A stretch of 64,000 nt of DNA from Breoghania sp. (GCF_963674635.1 NZ_OY771475.1:2046001-2110000); one strand, 5' to 3'. Positions 43,595-53,326 are shown, counted from the first letter of the stretch. Made by a program: numbers and translations. Notes: a model not told the origin generated them from the letters alone.

Positions 43595-45775
43595 TCAGGC
43601 GCTTCCGATCGAAGTGCCCGAATTCTCCAGGAGATCGCCCGTCAGGGACGACAGCTCCACAGCGTTTTCCGTCTGTTGGAATTCAATGAGATCGAAATAG
43701 AAGGTCGACCCCGCGCCCACTTGCGAGTCCACCTCGATCCTCGTTCCGTGCAGCTCCATGATCGCCTGCGCGATCGCCAGACCGAGGCCGGAGCCCTGCC
43801 CGTTCTTGGCATCGGTGGTGTCGAGCTGGACGAATTTGGAAAAGACGTCCTCGATCGCCTCGGTCGGGATGCCGATGCCGTGGTCGCGCACGGCGAGACG
43901 GTAGCATTGCTGGCGTTTTTCGATGTGGATTTCGACCACCGAACCAGGTTCGCTGAATTTGACCGCGTTTGTCAGCAGATTGACGAGCACCTGCGTCAGC
44001 CTGCGCCCATCGCCCATCGACCAGGCGCTTTTCAGGCTGGTCCTCAGTTCAAATGTGATCTCGAACTTGTCGCCAAATTGCGCCGTATCCTCCAACGCGG
44101 AGCGCGCCAGAACCAACAGATCGACCGGCTCCATCTTCAACGTGACAACCCCGGCCTGGAGCTTCTCCACGACCATGATGTCGTTGACGAGATCGATCAG
44201 CCGCATGGCGTTGTTCTGGGCAAGATGCAAAAGACGCGCGATCCTCTCCGGCACCTCGCCGATATTTCCGGATGTAATCAGGCGCAAAGAGCCGGTGAGC
44301 GAGGTGAGCGGGGTGCGCAATTCGTGACTGACCAGAGCGATGAACTCACGCTGCATCCTGTCCACCTTGCGCCGCTCGGTGACGTCGCGGATCACGCCGA
44401 CGAAATGCGGCTCCGCCTTGAGCGTGATCGCGGCGACGTAAAGCTCGATCGGGAACTTCTCACCATCCTGCCGGCAGGCTTCCAGTTCCCGCCCGATGCC
44501 GATGATCTTTGCCTCGCCCGTCTTGAGGAAGTTGTGCAGATACTGATCATGCCGGGAACGGTGCGGCTCCGGCATGAGCATTGAAACATTGGACCCGACC
44601 AACTCCGCGTTCGAATAGCCCAAAATGCGCGATGTTGCCGGGTTGGCGGAGCGGATCTCGCCGTGTTTGTCGATCACGATGATGGCGTCGTGGACCGTCT
44701 CGACGATCGCGGCGTTTTCGGCCTGCTTGTCGCGCAGAGACTGCTCCACTTGCTGACGATAGCGGTTTTCGCGCGCCAGCTGCTCATGGGAGACAAGGGT
44801 TGAACGCAGATTGGCCATCATGGCGTTGAAGGCCTCGGCCAGCCGCGCCACCTCCAGGTAACCGCCCACCGTGATGTTGCGCGTCAGGTCGTCGGCCTCG
44901 CGCACGCTGCGCACCTCGCTGGCGAGGCGCGCCAGCGGACGCCCGACCAGCAACGCCGCAAGGACAAGGCCGGCCAGAAGGATCGCGAGATTGGCCAGCG
45001 CAGTCGTGATCAATGTCCGGTCAAGCCCCCTGAGCGCGGCGAACAGATCGTCGCGCCGGGCGAAGACCCGCACGCCAAGCGCGGGATAGAGCGCGGAGGC
45101 GGCCTCCTGCGTTATCCAGTCTTCCTGGAACCTGTTTGCAGGCGTCTTCAGGATTTCCGCCATCTCGGAATCTGTGGCGATGACGAGACCGTTGATCGTC
45201 AGCACGATGATCTTGTTGGAATAGGAGAGATTGAGATAGTTCACCAGCGCGTCGGTGCCGAAACGCGCAAAGACACTGCCGCGCAACACCCCCCCGCTGA
45301 GGACGGGCACTGCGACGGTCATTTTCTCCTGCGAAAGTGCCAGATGCGAGACTTCATCTGCGAAACCGGGAGGAAGCTCGATATCCCCCCTTATGCGCGC
45401 CCGTCCATTAGTCACCAGCACACGCCCGGACGCATCGGTGAGGCCAACCAACGCGCCGGGAACGGGAACCAGCGACAAGCCTTCGAAGAACTCCCGCACA
45501 TGCGCCTCGTTGTGCCGATCCCCCTCCATCGTATCGATGAAAAAGGCATTGCGCGACATCGTGCGCAGGATCGCACCGAGACCGGCGATACGCGTTTCCA
45601 CCTCGTTCACGGCGAAGGTGCTTTCGCGTTCCATCCGGTAGGCGAGCTCCTGCTTGAAGACGCTGCTGATTTGCCAATAGGCCCCGCCCGCGACCAATGC
45701 CGTGAAGGCGAAGGCGAGAGGCAGCGTCGTCACAAGCACCCCGGGCAGAAAGCGCATTCGCGAGAAGTTCACCAT
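43595..45775 (-). CDS. Membrane PAS histidine kinase with FixL-like PAS
   Basis: 726 residues from ATG 45775 with GGAG upstream; the longer frame lacks a ribosome site. Order: TM1 (about 11-31), a periplasmic sensor of about 230 residues, TM2, HAMP, short coiled coil, PAS (about 355-470), HisKA with H484 (SHELRTPLTS) and HATPase with GSGLGLAIAQAIM. The PAS domain carries the FixL-type stretch MPEPHRSRHDQYL with H409 and IIGIGR with R429, the same spacing as the heme ligand and oxygen-sensing arginine of FixL. It heads an operon with two receivers. Confidence 0.92.
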   Translation of the reverse strand: MVNFSRMRFLPGVLVTTLPLAFAFTALVAGGAYWQISSVFKQELAYRMERESTFAVNEVETRIAGLGAILRTMSRNAFFIDTMEGDRHNEAHVREFFEGLSLVPVPGALVGLTDASGRVLVTNGRARIRGDIELPPGFADEVSHLALSQEKMTVAVPVLSGGVLRGSVFARFGTDALVNYLNLSYSNKIIVLTINGLVIATDSEMAEILKTPANRFQEDWITQEAASALYPALGVRVFARRDDLFAALRGLDRTLITTALANLAILLAGLVLAALLVGRPLARLASEVRSVREADDLTRNITVGGYLEVARLAEAFNAMMANLRSTLVSHEQLARENRYRQQVEQSLRDKQAENAAIVETVHDAIIVIDKHGEIRSANPATSRILGYSNAELVGSNVSMLMPEPHRSRHDQYLHNFLKTGEAKIIGIGRELEACRQDGEKFPIELYVAAITLKAEPHFVGVIRDVTERRKVDRMQREFIALVSHELRTPLTSLTGSLRLITSGNIGEVPERIARLLHLAQNNAMRLIDLVNDIMVVEKLQAGVVTLKMEPVDLLVLARSALEDTAQFGDKFEITFELRTSLKSAWSMGDGRRLTQVLVNLLTNAVKFSEPGSVVEIHIEKRQQCYRLAVRDHGIGIPTEAIEDVFSKFVQLDTTDAKNGQGSGLGLAIAQAIMELHGTRIEVDSQVGAGSTFYFDLIEFQQTENAVELSSLTGDLLENSGTSIGSA

Positions 45776-46166
45776 GGTTTGCTCCGGCCGTTCACCGAAT
45801 AGCGAGCCGCGACGCGCGGCAAGATGCCAAAAGCCCGGCTGATGAGCCCACCCCGGCATGCAAGCAGGCCGGGATATTGCGAGGGTGTGGAACCGAAACG
45901 GGAAAAAACATGATTGAAACAATCAAACGACTACCCCGCAATTATTTTTCACCCGTTGAAAGGCGTCTCTCACTATATAATTAATTCGATCTCGTGATTA
46001 AACAGTAAATTCTGATGTATAATATTTTTCTTACTATAGGTAAACTGCGCATTTGTTATTTTACTTAGGTATTATCATAAATCCCAAGTTTTCTCTTATT
46101 TGATCTAATTGCCTGACACATGAACAGCATCGCGGTTCCCCCCATCTGGTGACAAGGCGGCCGATT
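45776..46166. other. AT-rich divergent region between kinase and HPt genes
   Basis: 391 bp. About 45940-46110 is strikingly AT-rich (long TA-rich runs such as TATAATTAATTC) compared with the GC-rich surroundings, so it likely holds both divergent promoters. No gene, RNA or terminator was recognised. A CCTGACACAT half-palindrome is at 46112-46121. Confidence 0.5.
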
Positions 46167-46505
46167 ATGCAGAGCACTGACCAGGAAACCTGGGACGCCC
46201 TTTATGAGACGCTCAGGGCGAAGTATCTGGCAGCCATACCGCAACGCGTGGAAACGCTCCTAACCCTGCTGCGTGAGATCGAACACAGCGACGATCCCGG
46301 GCTTCTGCGCGAAGACCTCACGTTTCATGCCCACAAGATCGCGGGCTCCGGAAAGACCTATGGTTTCGATGAGGTCAGCCTTCATGCGCGCCGCCTGGAA
46401 GATGACCTGCTCGATTTTTCGTTGACGCTCGAAGAAGCGGTCCGCCCGGCCGCGGACCTGATCAAGGCGTGCCGGCAAGCCATGGCCTCACAAGCGCCGA
46501 ACTAA
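46167..46505 (+). CDS. HPt phosphotransfer protein (2)
   Basis: 112 residues from ATG 46167, with AAGGCGG upstream; a GTG at 46149 is an alternative start. It is one HPt domain; the phosphohistidine is probably H56 in FHAHKIAGSGKTYGF, a variant of HxxxG motifs in which H54 is also nearby. Similar in size and pattern to the HPt at 42210 but clearly diverged. It precedes the hybrid kinase on the same strand by about 210 bp. Confidence 0.82.
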   Translation: MQSTDQETWDALYETLRAKYLAAIPQRVETLLTLLREIEHSDDPGLLREDLTFHAHKIAGSGKTYGFDEVSLHARRLEDDLLDFSLTLEEAVRPAADLIKACRQAMASQAPN

Positions 46506-46656
46506 GTCACAAGCCTAGACCCGCCCGCCGACCGCCCCTCCACTGCGTCGCCCCACCCATTTGCACATTATTTTCCTTTTATACTATTCATACACATTAA
46601 ACTGCGATATTTATTCCAATAATAAATACGTCAATGCCGCTGTTACTCATTTTCAC

Positions 46657-46683
46657 TTACGTCAATTCAAACAATTGGCGTAA
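46657..46683. promoter_or_regulatory. Imperfect palindrome upstream of hybrid kinase
   Basis: TTACGTCAATT (46657-46667) and AATTGGCGTAA (46673-46683) are 11-bp arms with one mismatch and a 5-bp spacer, 31 bp before the ATG. A further TACGTCAAT copy lies at 46627-46635, 31 bp (about three DNA turns) upstream of the left arm. This looks like an operator in an AT-rich promoter. Confidence 0.6.
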
Positions 46684-46714
46684 AATATTCTTTCCATAGC
46701 GGAAGGCTACGTCG

Positions 46715-49306
46715 ATGACCGGGCCAATCGACATTCAAAAGCGGAAGCCGGAGGCGAGTAGAAGCCTCATCGGCAGATCGTTGCAGTACAAGCTCACGTT
46801 TCTGATCCTGTGCTGCGCACTCGTGAGCACAGCGGTCGTGGGCTTCGTCGCCTATGAGCGTGTGCGCTCGGCGGCGATTGAAGAGGCGAAAGAGAAGCTT
46901 GGGGGAGAGACCCGGCTGATGGCCCAGAGATTTCGCTTCACCTATCATGAAGTTGCCAGGGACCTGAAAATGATCTCCGAAATGCCCCCCATCCAGGGGA
47001 TCATTCGGGCACAACGCAATGGCGGCATCGATCCGATAGACGGCTCGACGGAGAACCAGTGGCGCGAACGCCTTGCGCGGATATTTCGTTCATTCCTGGT
47101 CCAGCGTCCCGATCATTTTCAGGTCCGCTACATCGGACTTGCGGACCAGGGACGCGAGCTGGTTCGCGTCGATCGCAACAGCCTCGGCCCATTTGTCGTG
47201 CGACCCGAGAACCTTCAACAAAAAGGGACGGAACCGTATTTCCGGCTCGGAGCCTCCGCGCAAATGGGACGCGTTGTCTTCTCGGAAGTGACCTTTAACA
47301 GGGAACATGACAGTCTCGATCCCCGTGAAATCCCGACCATGCGCGGCATGATGCCGGTCTTCGATTGGCGTGGCGAGCGTTTCGGGATGCTGGTCATCAA
47401 CATTGACTATCCCGCCATTCTCAAGCGCGCCTTTGCCGAAATGAAGCCGCAGTGGCGGACAATCCTCGTCAACGGGCAAGGCGATTACATGGTGCATCCC
47501 GGCGGGCCGGAGGCATCTGTCCAACCTTTCCAGATGCATCGCAACTACACGGAAGAACCGCCCCCGATCGTCAAGCACGCGCTGGAGAGCACGCAACCGG
47601 AACTGGGCGTGGAGAGCGACCACATGATGAGTTACATCGTCAATGACGATGATGGCTACGGTGGCTTTGACGCGCGGGTGAGCATCATTGTGCAGGTGCC
47701 AAGCGAGAAACTCTTCGCCAAGGCAAACGAGATCGGCTCGGAGGTCTTCGCCGCCGGTATCGGCGTGGTTTTCGCCTTTGTCCTGGGCTCGGTCTTTTTC
47801 GCCCGCTCGCTCATGAAGCCGCTTAGCCAGACCGCAATCGCCATCGTGGAAAACGTCGCTGACGGTCTCATCCTGATAGATGCGGGCGGGCGGATCGAGC
47901 GCTTCAATCCCAGTTGCGAACGCATGTTCGGCTACAAGGCCGGGGAGGTTGTGGGCCAGCATGTAGGCATACTCGTGGCGGAAGGAGTCGGTGAAGAGTT
48001 CAGGGGGGAGTTCATCACCCATGCCCGGCAGTCACAAGATCACGGCAACACGTTCGAAGTGGAGGGACGGACCAAAAGCGGGGCTCTTCTGCCTCTTGAG
48101 CTTTCCGTCAACGAATTGAACCTCAATGGCAAGGTCAAGTATTCGGCCGTGATGCGCGACATCAGCGAACGGCGCGAAATGGAGCGGGTGAAAGCGGAAT
48201 TCATCTCCACCGTGAGCCATGAATTGCGCACACCGCTGACCTCCATCCGCGGCTCGCTCGGGCTTGTCGACAACATGCTGCCAAACGACCTGCCCAATCC
48301 GGCCTACCAGATGATCTCCCTGGCACAGAAAAACACCAACCGGCTGATCTCGTTGGTCAACGACATTCTCGATTTCGAGAAACTGTCGAGCCAGGAGGTC
48401 ACCTACGAGATGACAACCGTCAATCTGAACGACGAACTCGTCCAGGCCGCGGAACTCATCAATGGGTATGCGAACGAGTTCTCCATCAAGATCAAGACGG
48501 AGCTGCCCGCGACCACCCTGCATGTGGAGGTGGATGCGCGGCGGTTCCAACAGATCATCGCAAACCTGCTGTCCAATGCCGTCAAGTTCTCGCGCAAGAA
48601 GGGTACCGTCATCCTGCGTGCCCAGGAGCACGACGGTCAGGCCGAGATCGAGGTGGTGGATTTCGGAGAAGGAATTCCCGAGGAATTCCATGGCCGGATC
48701 TTCAATCCCTTCTCGCAGGCCGACAGCACCTCCACCCGCAAGAAGAGCGGCTCCGGCCTTGGTCTGTCCATAACCAAGAGGCTGGTGGAGGAAATGGGCG
48801 GCGAAATCGACTTTGTCAGCGAACTGGGCATGGGCACGACATTCCGCGTCGTGCTCCCGCTCATCACGGCGCTCAAAACGCCGTCCAGGATTGTTCTGCC
48901 CGCAGGCGACACGCGGCGACTGGCGCTGCACCTGGAAGACGACGCGGATTTCACGGCCATGCTGGGCGAAACGCTCAAGGATATTGCCTATGTCCAACCT
49001 GCGCGCGATCTGAGCGAGGCACATGAATATCTGGCGTTCAATGATTTCGACCTGCTGATCCTGGACCGTTACCTTCCCGGCGAAGACGGCCTGTCTCTGC
49101 TGGACGCCTTGCCGCCCGGCGCAGATCCGATCGTCGCCGTGGTCACCGCCATCGACGAACCCGTCGCCGATCCGCGCGTTGATCTGGCGATCGTCAAATC
49201 GCGGACCGACACACCCGAGATCGTTGAGCGACTGACGGATCTGCTGGAAGAAGCGCGTATCCGCAAACATTCGGCGGCCGCGTCGGCCTCAGGCAGCAGG
49301 CCCTGA
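46715..49306 (+). CDS. Hybrid histidine kinase (sensor, PAS, HisKA, HATPase, receiver)
   Basis: 863 residues. TM1 near 27-46, an extracytoplasmic Cache-like sensor of about 290 residues, TM2 near 343-363, a PAS domain (about 375-490), HisKA with H502 (SHELRTPLTSIRG), HATPase (GSGLGLSITKRLVEEMGG) and a C-terminal receiver with D784 (LLILDRYLPGEDG). No HAMP domain is obvious. The receiver has HLEDDADF in place of the typical VDDD start but retains acidic residues. The layout requires an HPt partner, and one is encoded just upstream. Confidence 0.92.
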   Translation: MTGPIDIQKRKPEASRSLIGRSLQYKLTFLILCCALVSTAVVGFVAYERVRSAAIEEAKEKLGGETRLMAQRFRFTYHEVARDLKMISEMPPIQGIIRAQRNGGIDPIDGSTENQWRERLARIFRSFLVQRPDHFQVRYIGLADQGRELVRVDRNSLGPFVVRPENLQQKGTEPYFRLGASAQMGRVVFSEVTFNREHDSLDPREIPTMRGMMPVFDWRGERFGMLVINIDYPAILKRAFAEMKPQWRTILVNGQGDYMVHPGGPEASVQPFQMHRNYTEEPPPIVKHALESTQPELGVESDHMMSYIVNDDDGYGGFDARVSIIVQVPSEKLFAKANEIGSEVFAAGIGVVFAFVLGSVFFARSLMKPLSQTAIAIVENVADGLILIDAGGRIERFNPSCERMFGYKAGEVVGQHVGILVAEGVGEEFRGEFITHARQSQDHGNTFEVEGRTKSGALLPLELSVNELNLNGKVKYSAVMRDISERREMERVKAEFISTVSHELRTPLTSIRGSLGLVDNMLPNDLPNPAYQMISLAQKNTNRLISLVNDILDFEKLSSQEVTYEMTTVNLNDELVQAAELINGYANEFSIKIKTELPATTLHVEVDARRFQQIIANLLSNAVKFSRKKGTVILRAQEHDGQAEIEVVDFGEGIPEEFHGRIFNPFSQADSTSTRKKSGSGLGLSITKRLVEEMGGEIDFVSELGMGTTFRVVLPLITALKTPSRIVLPAGDTRRLALHLEDDADFTAMLGETLKDIAYVQPARDLSEAHEYLAFNDFDLLILDRYLPGEDGLSLLDALPPGADPIVAVVTAIDEPVADPRVDLAIVKSRTDTPEIVERLTDLLEEARIRKHSAAASASGSRP

Positions 49307-49322
49307 CATGCGCCCTCCCCCC

Positions 49323-49682
49323 CTAGTGGGAGGGCCGTGTGAAGACATAGGCAAGCCCGCTCGCCATCAGCAACGCGACGGCGGCGATTGCCAAAGGTCC
49401 GGGCTGTGAGCCAAGCAGAAACAGCGTGAAGCCAACGGCCATCCCCGCCAGCGCGGCAAGCTTGGCGCGCACCGGGATCGCGCCGTGTTCGCGCCAGCCG
49501 CGCAGCGTCGGGCCGAACGTCGGGTGATCGAGCAACCAGGTTTCAAGCCGTTCGGACGAGCGCGAAAAGCAGCCGACGGCCAAAATGAGAAACGGCGTGG
49601 TCGGCAGCACGGGCAGGAACAGGCCGACAAAGCCCAGCCCCACGAACCCAAGTCCGGCCACCAGATAAACTGTCCGCATCAT
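49323..49682 (-). CDS. DUF454 (YbaN) family inner-membrane protein
   Basis: 119 residues from the ATG at 49682, with GAGG upstream; the longer frame is rejected. Family signature GLGFVGLFLPVLPTTPFLIL followed by CFSRSSERLETWLLDHPTFG and GWREHGAIP. It has three to four hydrophobic segments. The function of the family is unknown. Same strand as macB but 213 bp downstream of it; no clear functional link. Confidence 0.9.
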   Translation of the reverse strand: MMRTVYLVAGLGFVGLGFVGLFLPVLPTTPFLILAVGCFSRSSERLETWLLDHPTFGPTLRGWREHGAIPVRAKLAALAGMAVGFTLFLLGSQPGPLAIAAVALLMASGLAYVFTRPSH

Positions 49683-49895
49683 GCCTGCCTCTTCGACGCT
49701 CCGCGTCCCGCAAGCCGCATCTTGCACCGCGCCTTGCGTGCCTGGCTATATGGTTTGCGGACGCGAGATGAAAAGACGGACTTTCGTCAAAGACCCGCGA
49801 CCCGCCTCCGCGGCGCCCGCCTCTCAGGCCCCGCGCCCGAATATGGCGGGAGGCGACCCGGGACGGACGAAGCCCGGCCCGGATGGTCTTGCTGT

Positions 49896-51869
49896 CTAGT
49901 CGCGCATGAGCGCGACGACCGGATCGAGCCTTGAGGCATTGCGAGCCGGCAGATAGCCGAACACGATGCCGATCAAGCTTGAGGAGAGAAACGCGGCCGC
50001 GATCGAGGTGCCGGAATAGATAAGCTGAAAGCTCGTTTCAAGCTGAGAGAAGAGCACCCCGAAGCCCAGCGAGGTGGCAATACCCAGAACGCCGCCGATC
50101 AGGCACACCAGCACCGCCTCGATCAGAAACTGCTGGAGGATGTCGGAGCGCCTTGCCCCCACCGCCATGCGCACGCCGATCTCGCTGACGCGCTCCGACA
50201 CCGAGACCAGCATGATGTTCATCACCCCGATGCCGCCGACGACCAGCGAGATGACCGCAATCGCCGCAATCAATACGGTCAGGGTCTCCGTCGTGCTGGT
50301 TATGGTCTCGCGGATGTCGTCGGTGTTGACGATGAAGAAGTCCTTGCTGCCGTGGCGAAGGGTCAGGAATGCCGTGACGAGCTGTTCCGCCAGATCCATC
50401 TCGGTATCCGCCGCCACACGCACGGTAATGGAGCGCAGGGTCTGATTGCCAAGAAGGCGCGATTGGACGGTGGTGTAGGGCAGATAGAGCGAAAGCCTGT
50501 TGGAAGGCCCGAACCCACCCTGCTGCTGCTTTACGACACCGACAACACGGCAGAAGATATCCCCGACAAGGAGCACCTGCCCGACCGGACTGCCGTCGAA
50601 ATCGTCAAACAACGCCTTGCGCGTGTTCTCGTCGATCACGACTTCCTGCGACATGGAAAGGACGCTGTCCGCATCGAAGAAGCGGCCTTCAGAGAGCTTC
50701 GTGGCCCTGGCGTCGAAATACTGCGCGCCAACACCATTGATCTGGGCGTTGGCCGTGGTCGACATGAAGCGCACGGTGTCCGACGTGGACACCGTGGGGG
50801 TGACCGCGGCCACATAAGACTGGCGGGAAAGCGCGGTCGCATCGGAGACCACAAGCGACGTGAACTTGCCGGAGCGGACGTCGCCGAAACTTCGACCGGC
50901 GAAGATTTCCAGCGTGTTGGTGCCGAGGCTGGAGATGTTCTCAAGCACCTGTTGGCGCGAGCCGTTGCCCAGCGCCACGACGCTCACCACCGAGGCGATG
51001 CCGATGATGACGCCAAGCGTGGTGAGAAATGTGCGCACCTTGTGCGCGCTCATGGAGCGCAGCGCCATCTTGAAGGCTTCGAAAAACCTGTCGAGACTAC
51101 GCTGCCAGGACGGGACAATGCGAAGGCCCTGACGCTCTTGCGACGGGCTGCCTGTTTTCGCAGTCTGCCCGACCCCGTTGCCTTCACGGCGGCGGTCGGA
51201 GACGATCACGCCGTCGCTGATCTCGATGGTGCGTTCGGCCAGAGCGGCGACCGCCGGATCATGGGTGACGATGATGACCGTCTTGCCGCTGGCATGCAGC
51301 TCCGACAGGATGCGCAGCACTTCGTCGGAGGAATGTGTATCCAGCGCACCTGTGGGTTCATCGGCAAGGATGACGTCGGCACCGTTCATCATGGCGCGCG
51401 CGATGGAGACACGCTGCTGCTGACCACCGGAAAGCTGACCGGGGCGATGATCCAGACGTTCCGACATGCCGAGCCGATCGAGAAGCGCCATGGCGCGTTC
51501 CTCCCGCTCGGCCGCCGCCTGCCCGGCATAGATCGCCGGGATCTCGACATTGGAAAGAGCGCTCAGTTCGCCCAACAGGTGATAGCGCTGAAAGATGAAG
51601 CCGAAATGCTCGCGCCTGAGCGCCGCCAGTTCATCCGGTTCCAGCGCGGCGGTTTCGCGCCCGGAAATGCGATAGCTGCCGCCCGATGGCCGGTCGAGGC
51701 AGCCGAGGATGTTCATCAGTGTCGACTTGCCTGACCCGGACGCACCGATGATGGCAACGAACTCGCCCGCCTCGATGGTCAGATCGACATCCTTCAGGAC
51801 CGTCAACACGCCCTCGCCTGCCGGAAATTCGCGGCGCAGCTTGTCGAGCTGGATCAGCGGTTCTGCCAT
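49896..51869 (-). CDS. macB: MacB-type ABC transporter (ATPase fused to permease)
   Basis: 657 residues from ATG 51869; an overlapping TTG start is possible. ABC domain (1-230): Walker A GASGSGKST, signature LSGGQQQRVSIARAM, Walker B VILADEPTG, H-loop VTHD. After a linker comes the membrane part with TM1 (VRTFLTTLGVIIGIASVVSV), a large periplasmic domain and three C-terminal helices with GVMNIMLVSVSERVSEIG. It powers tripartite export of peptides, macrolides or siderophores with MacA and an outer-membrane channel. MacA is encoded 2 bp upstream. Confidence 0.95.
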   Translation of the reverse strand: MAEPLIQLDKLRREFPAGEGVLTVLKDVDLTIEAGEFVAIIGASGSGKSTLMNILGCLDRPSGGSYRISGRETAALEPDELAALRREHFGFIFQRYHLLGELSALSNVEIPAIYAGQAAAEREERAMALLDRLGMSERLDHRPGQLSGGQQQRVSIARAMMNGADVILADEPTGALDTHSSDEVLRILSELHASGKTVIIVTHDPAVAALAERTIEISDGVIVSDRRREGNGVGQTAKTGSPSQERQGLRIVPSWQRSLDRFFEAFKMALRSMSAHKVRTFLTTLGVIIGIASVVSVVALGNGSRQQVLENISSLGTNTLEIFAGRSFGDVRSGKFTSLVVSDATALSRQSYVAAVTPTVSTSDTVRFMSTTANAQINGVGAQYFDARATKLSEGRFFDADSVLSMSQEVVIDENTRKALFDDFDGSPVGQVLLVGDIFCRVVGVVKQQQGGFGPSNRLSLYLPYTTVQSRLLGNQTLRSITVRVAADTEMDLAEQLVTAFLTLRHGSKDFFIVNTDDIRETITSTTETLTVLIAAIAVISLVVGGIGVMNIMLVSVSERVSEIGVRMAVGARRSDILQQFLIEAVLVCLIGGVLGIATSLGFGVLFSQLETSFQLIYSGTSIAAAFLSSSLIGIVFGYLPARNASRLDPVVALMRD

Positions 51870-51871
51870 GA

Positions 51872-53101
51872 TCAAAGCCCCATCGACCGGCCGCGACGAC
51901 CGCCCATGCTGAATGCGCCCTTGGCGCCGGGGACAAGCTGACCGGCGACGATCTTCTCGCCCTCTTTCAGCCCGGCGGTCACCTCTGCGCGCACCTTGTC
52001 ATTGATCCCGACTTCGATCCGGCGCGGCGTGATCCCGCCCTGGTCGTCCACGACCTGCACGGTGTAGCTGCCGTCCTTGTTGCGGTTGCGCAGGGCGGAG
52101 AAGGGAATGGTGAGCGCATCGCGCGCTTCACCGAGAATGATGTGCACCTCGGCGGTCATGTAGGTGCGCAGGCGACCATCGGGGTTCGGCACGTTGAAGA
52201 TGCCGTTGTAATAGATCGCATTGGAGGTGGAGCTTGCCGCGGACGAACTGGACGAGGTGATCTGGCTGTCGCCGGTAATCGATTCCGGTGCGGGCTCGAT
52301 GGATTCCAGCGTCGCGTCATAGCGGCGGCCGGGATCGCCCAGGATGGTGAAATAGACCGGCTGGCCCGCCTTCACGTTCACGATGTCGGCTTCGGAGATT
52401 TCCGCGCGCACGGTCATCGTGTCGAGCTGACCGAGAATGATGATGGTGGGAGCGGCCTGGGAGGCGTTGACAGTCTGGCCTTCCTGCGACGAAATCCACA
52501 AGACCGTGCCGTCCATGGGCGCGGTGATCTTTGTATAATTCAGGTCAGCCTGGGCATTCTCCACCGCAACCTGCGCCTCCACAAGCTGCGCGTCGAGCGC
52601 CGCGATCTGGGCTTCGGCCGTCTTCATGTCGGCCTCCGCGCTTTCCAGATCCGCCTGCGAGACGGCGCGTTGCGCCGCCATGGTGCGCTGGCGGGCGAGT
52701 GTCTTGCGGGCGAGCGCAAGGGTCGCCTCCTTTTCCACCCGCTGGGCACTGACATTGGCAAGCGTCGCTTCGGCAGTGCGCAATTTGTATTGCTGGGTGA
52801 TGCTGTCGATCTCGGCCACGAGATCTCCGGTCTTCACTTTCTGCCCCAGATCCACCTTCAGCGACGTGATCCGGCCGGAGACCTGGGCACCGACGGCGAC
52901 CAGCTTGACCGGCTTCAGGAGCCCGGTCGCAAGCACGCTGGTTTCGATGTCGCCACGGGTGACCGCGGCGGTCATGATCTCGGGCGTTTCTTCGGGAAAG
53001 AGCCTGTCGCTGAAATAGTATCCCGCGCCACCGGCGATCAACAGCAGACAGAGCGCAACGAGGAGACGCCGCCCGGTCTTGCCATTTTTCCGTTTTGTCA
53101 T
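51872..53101 (-). CDS. macA: MacA-type periplasmic adaptor
   Basis: 409 residues from ATG 53101. N-terminal membrane anchor (RRLLVALCLLLIAGGAGYYF), barrel-sandwich halves around a long coiled coil, and the MacA-specific serine-rich loop with AIYYNG near residue 290. The C-terminal tail is Gly/Arg-rich. It couples MacB to an outer-membrane TolC-like channel. It begins 225 bp after a terminator, so macAB is transcribed apart from the upstream regulator-channel operon. Confidence 0.93.
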   Translation of the reverse strand: MTKRKNGKTGRRLLVALCLLLIAGGAGYYFSDRLFPEETPEIMTAAVTRGDIETSVLATGLLKPVKLVAVGAQVSGRITSLKVDLGQKVKTGDLVAEIDSITQQYKLRTAEATLANVSAQRVEKEATLALARKTLARQRTMAAQRAVSQADLESAEADMKTAEAQIAALDAQLVEAQVAVENAQADLNYTKITAPMDGTVLWISSQEGQTVNASQAAPTIIILGQLDTMTVRAEISEADIVNVKAGQPVYFTILGDPGRRYDATLESIEPAPESITGDSQITSSSSSAASSTSNAIYYNGIFNVPNPDGRLRTYMTAEVHIILGEARDALTIPFSALRNRNKDGSYTVQVVDDQGGITPRRIEVGINDKVRAEVTAGLKEGEKIVAGQLVPGAKGAFSMGGRRGRSMGL

Positions 53102-53326
53102 CTGGACTGCCTGAAACCGATAAGAACTGAACGAAGGGGGCAGAATCGCCCCGGAGATTTTGGCTGACTGCGCACCGTTTCCGGGGAGGAAAGCGCGCAG
53201 ATCGGCCCGAACCGAACGGGAACTAGGACAACGCCCCGCGATGGGAACCATCAGAGCCCGTCCCGACCCTTCGCATATATTGCATATGGGGAGTTGAACG
53301 CAGGATGAACCGCCGCAAGCGCGCAT

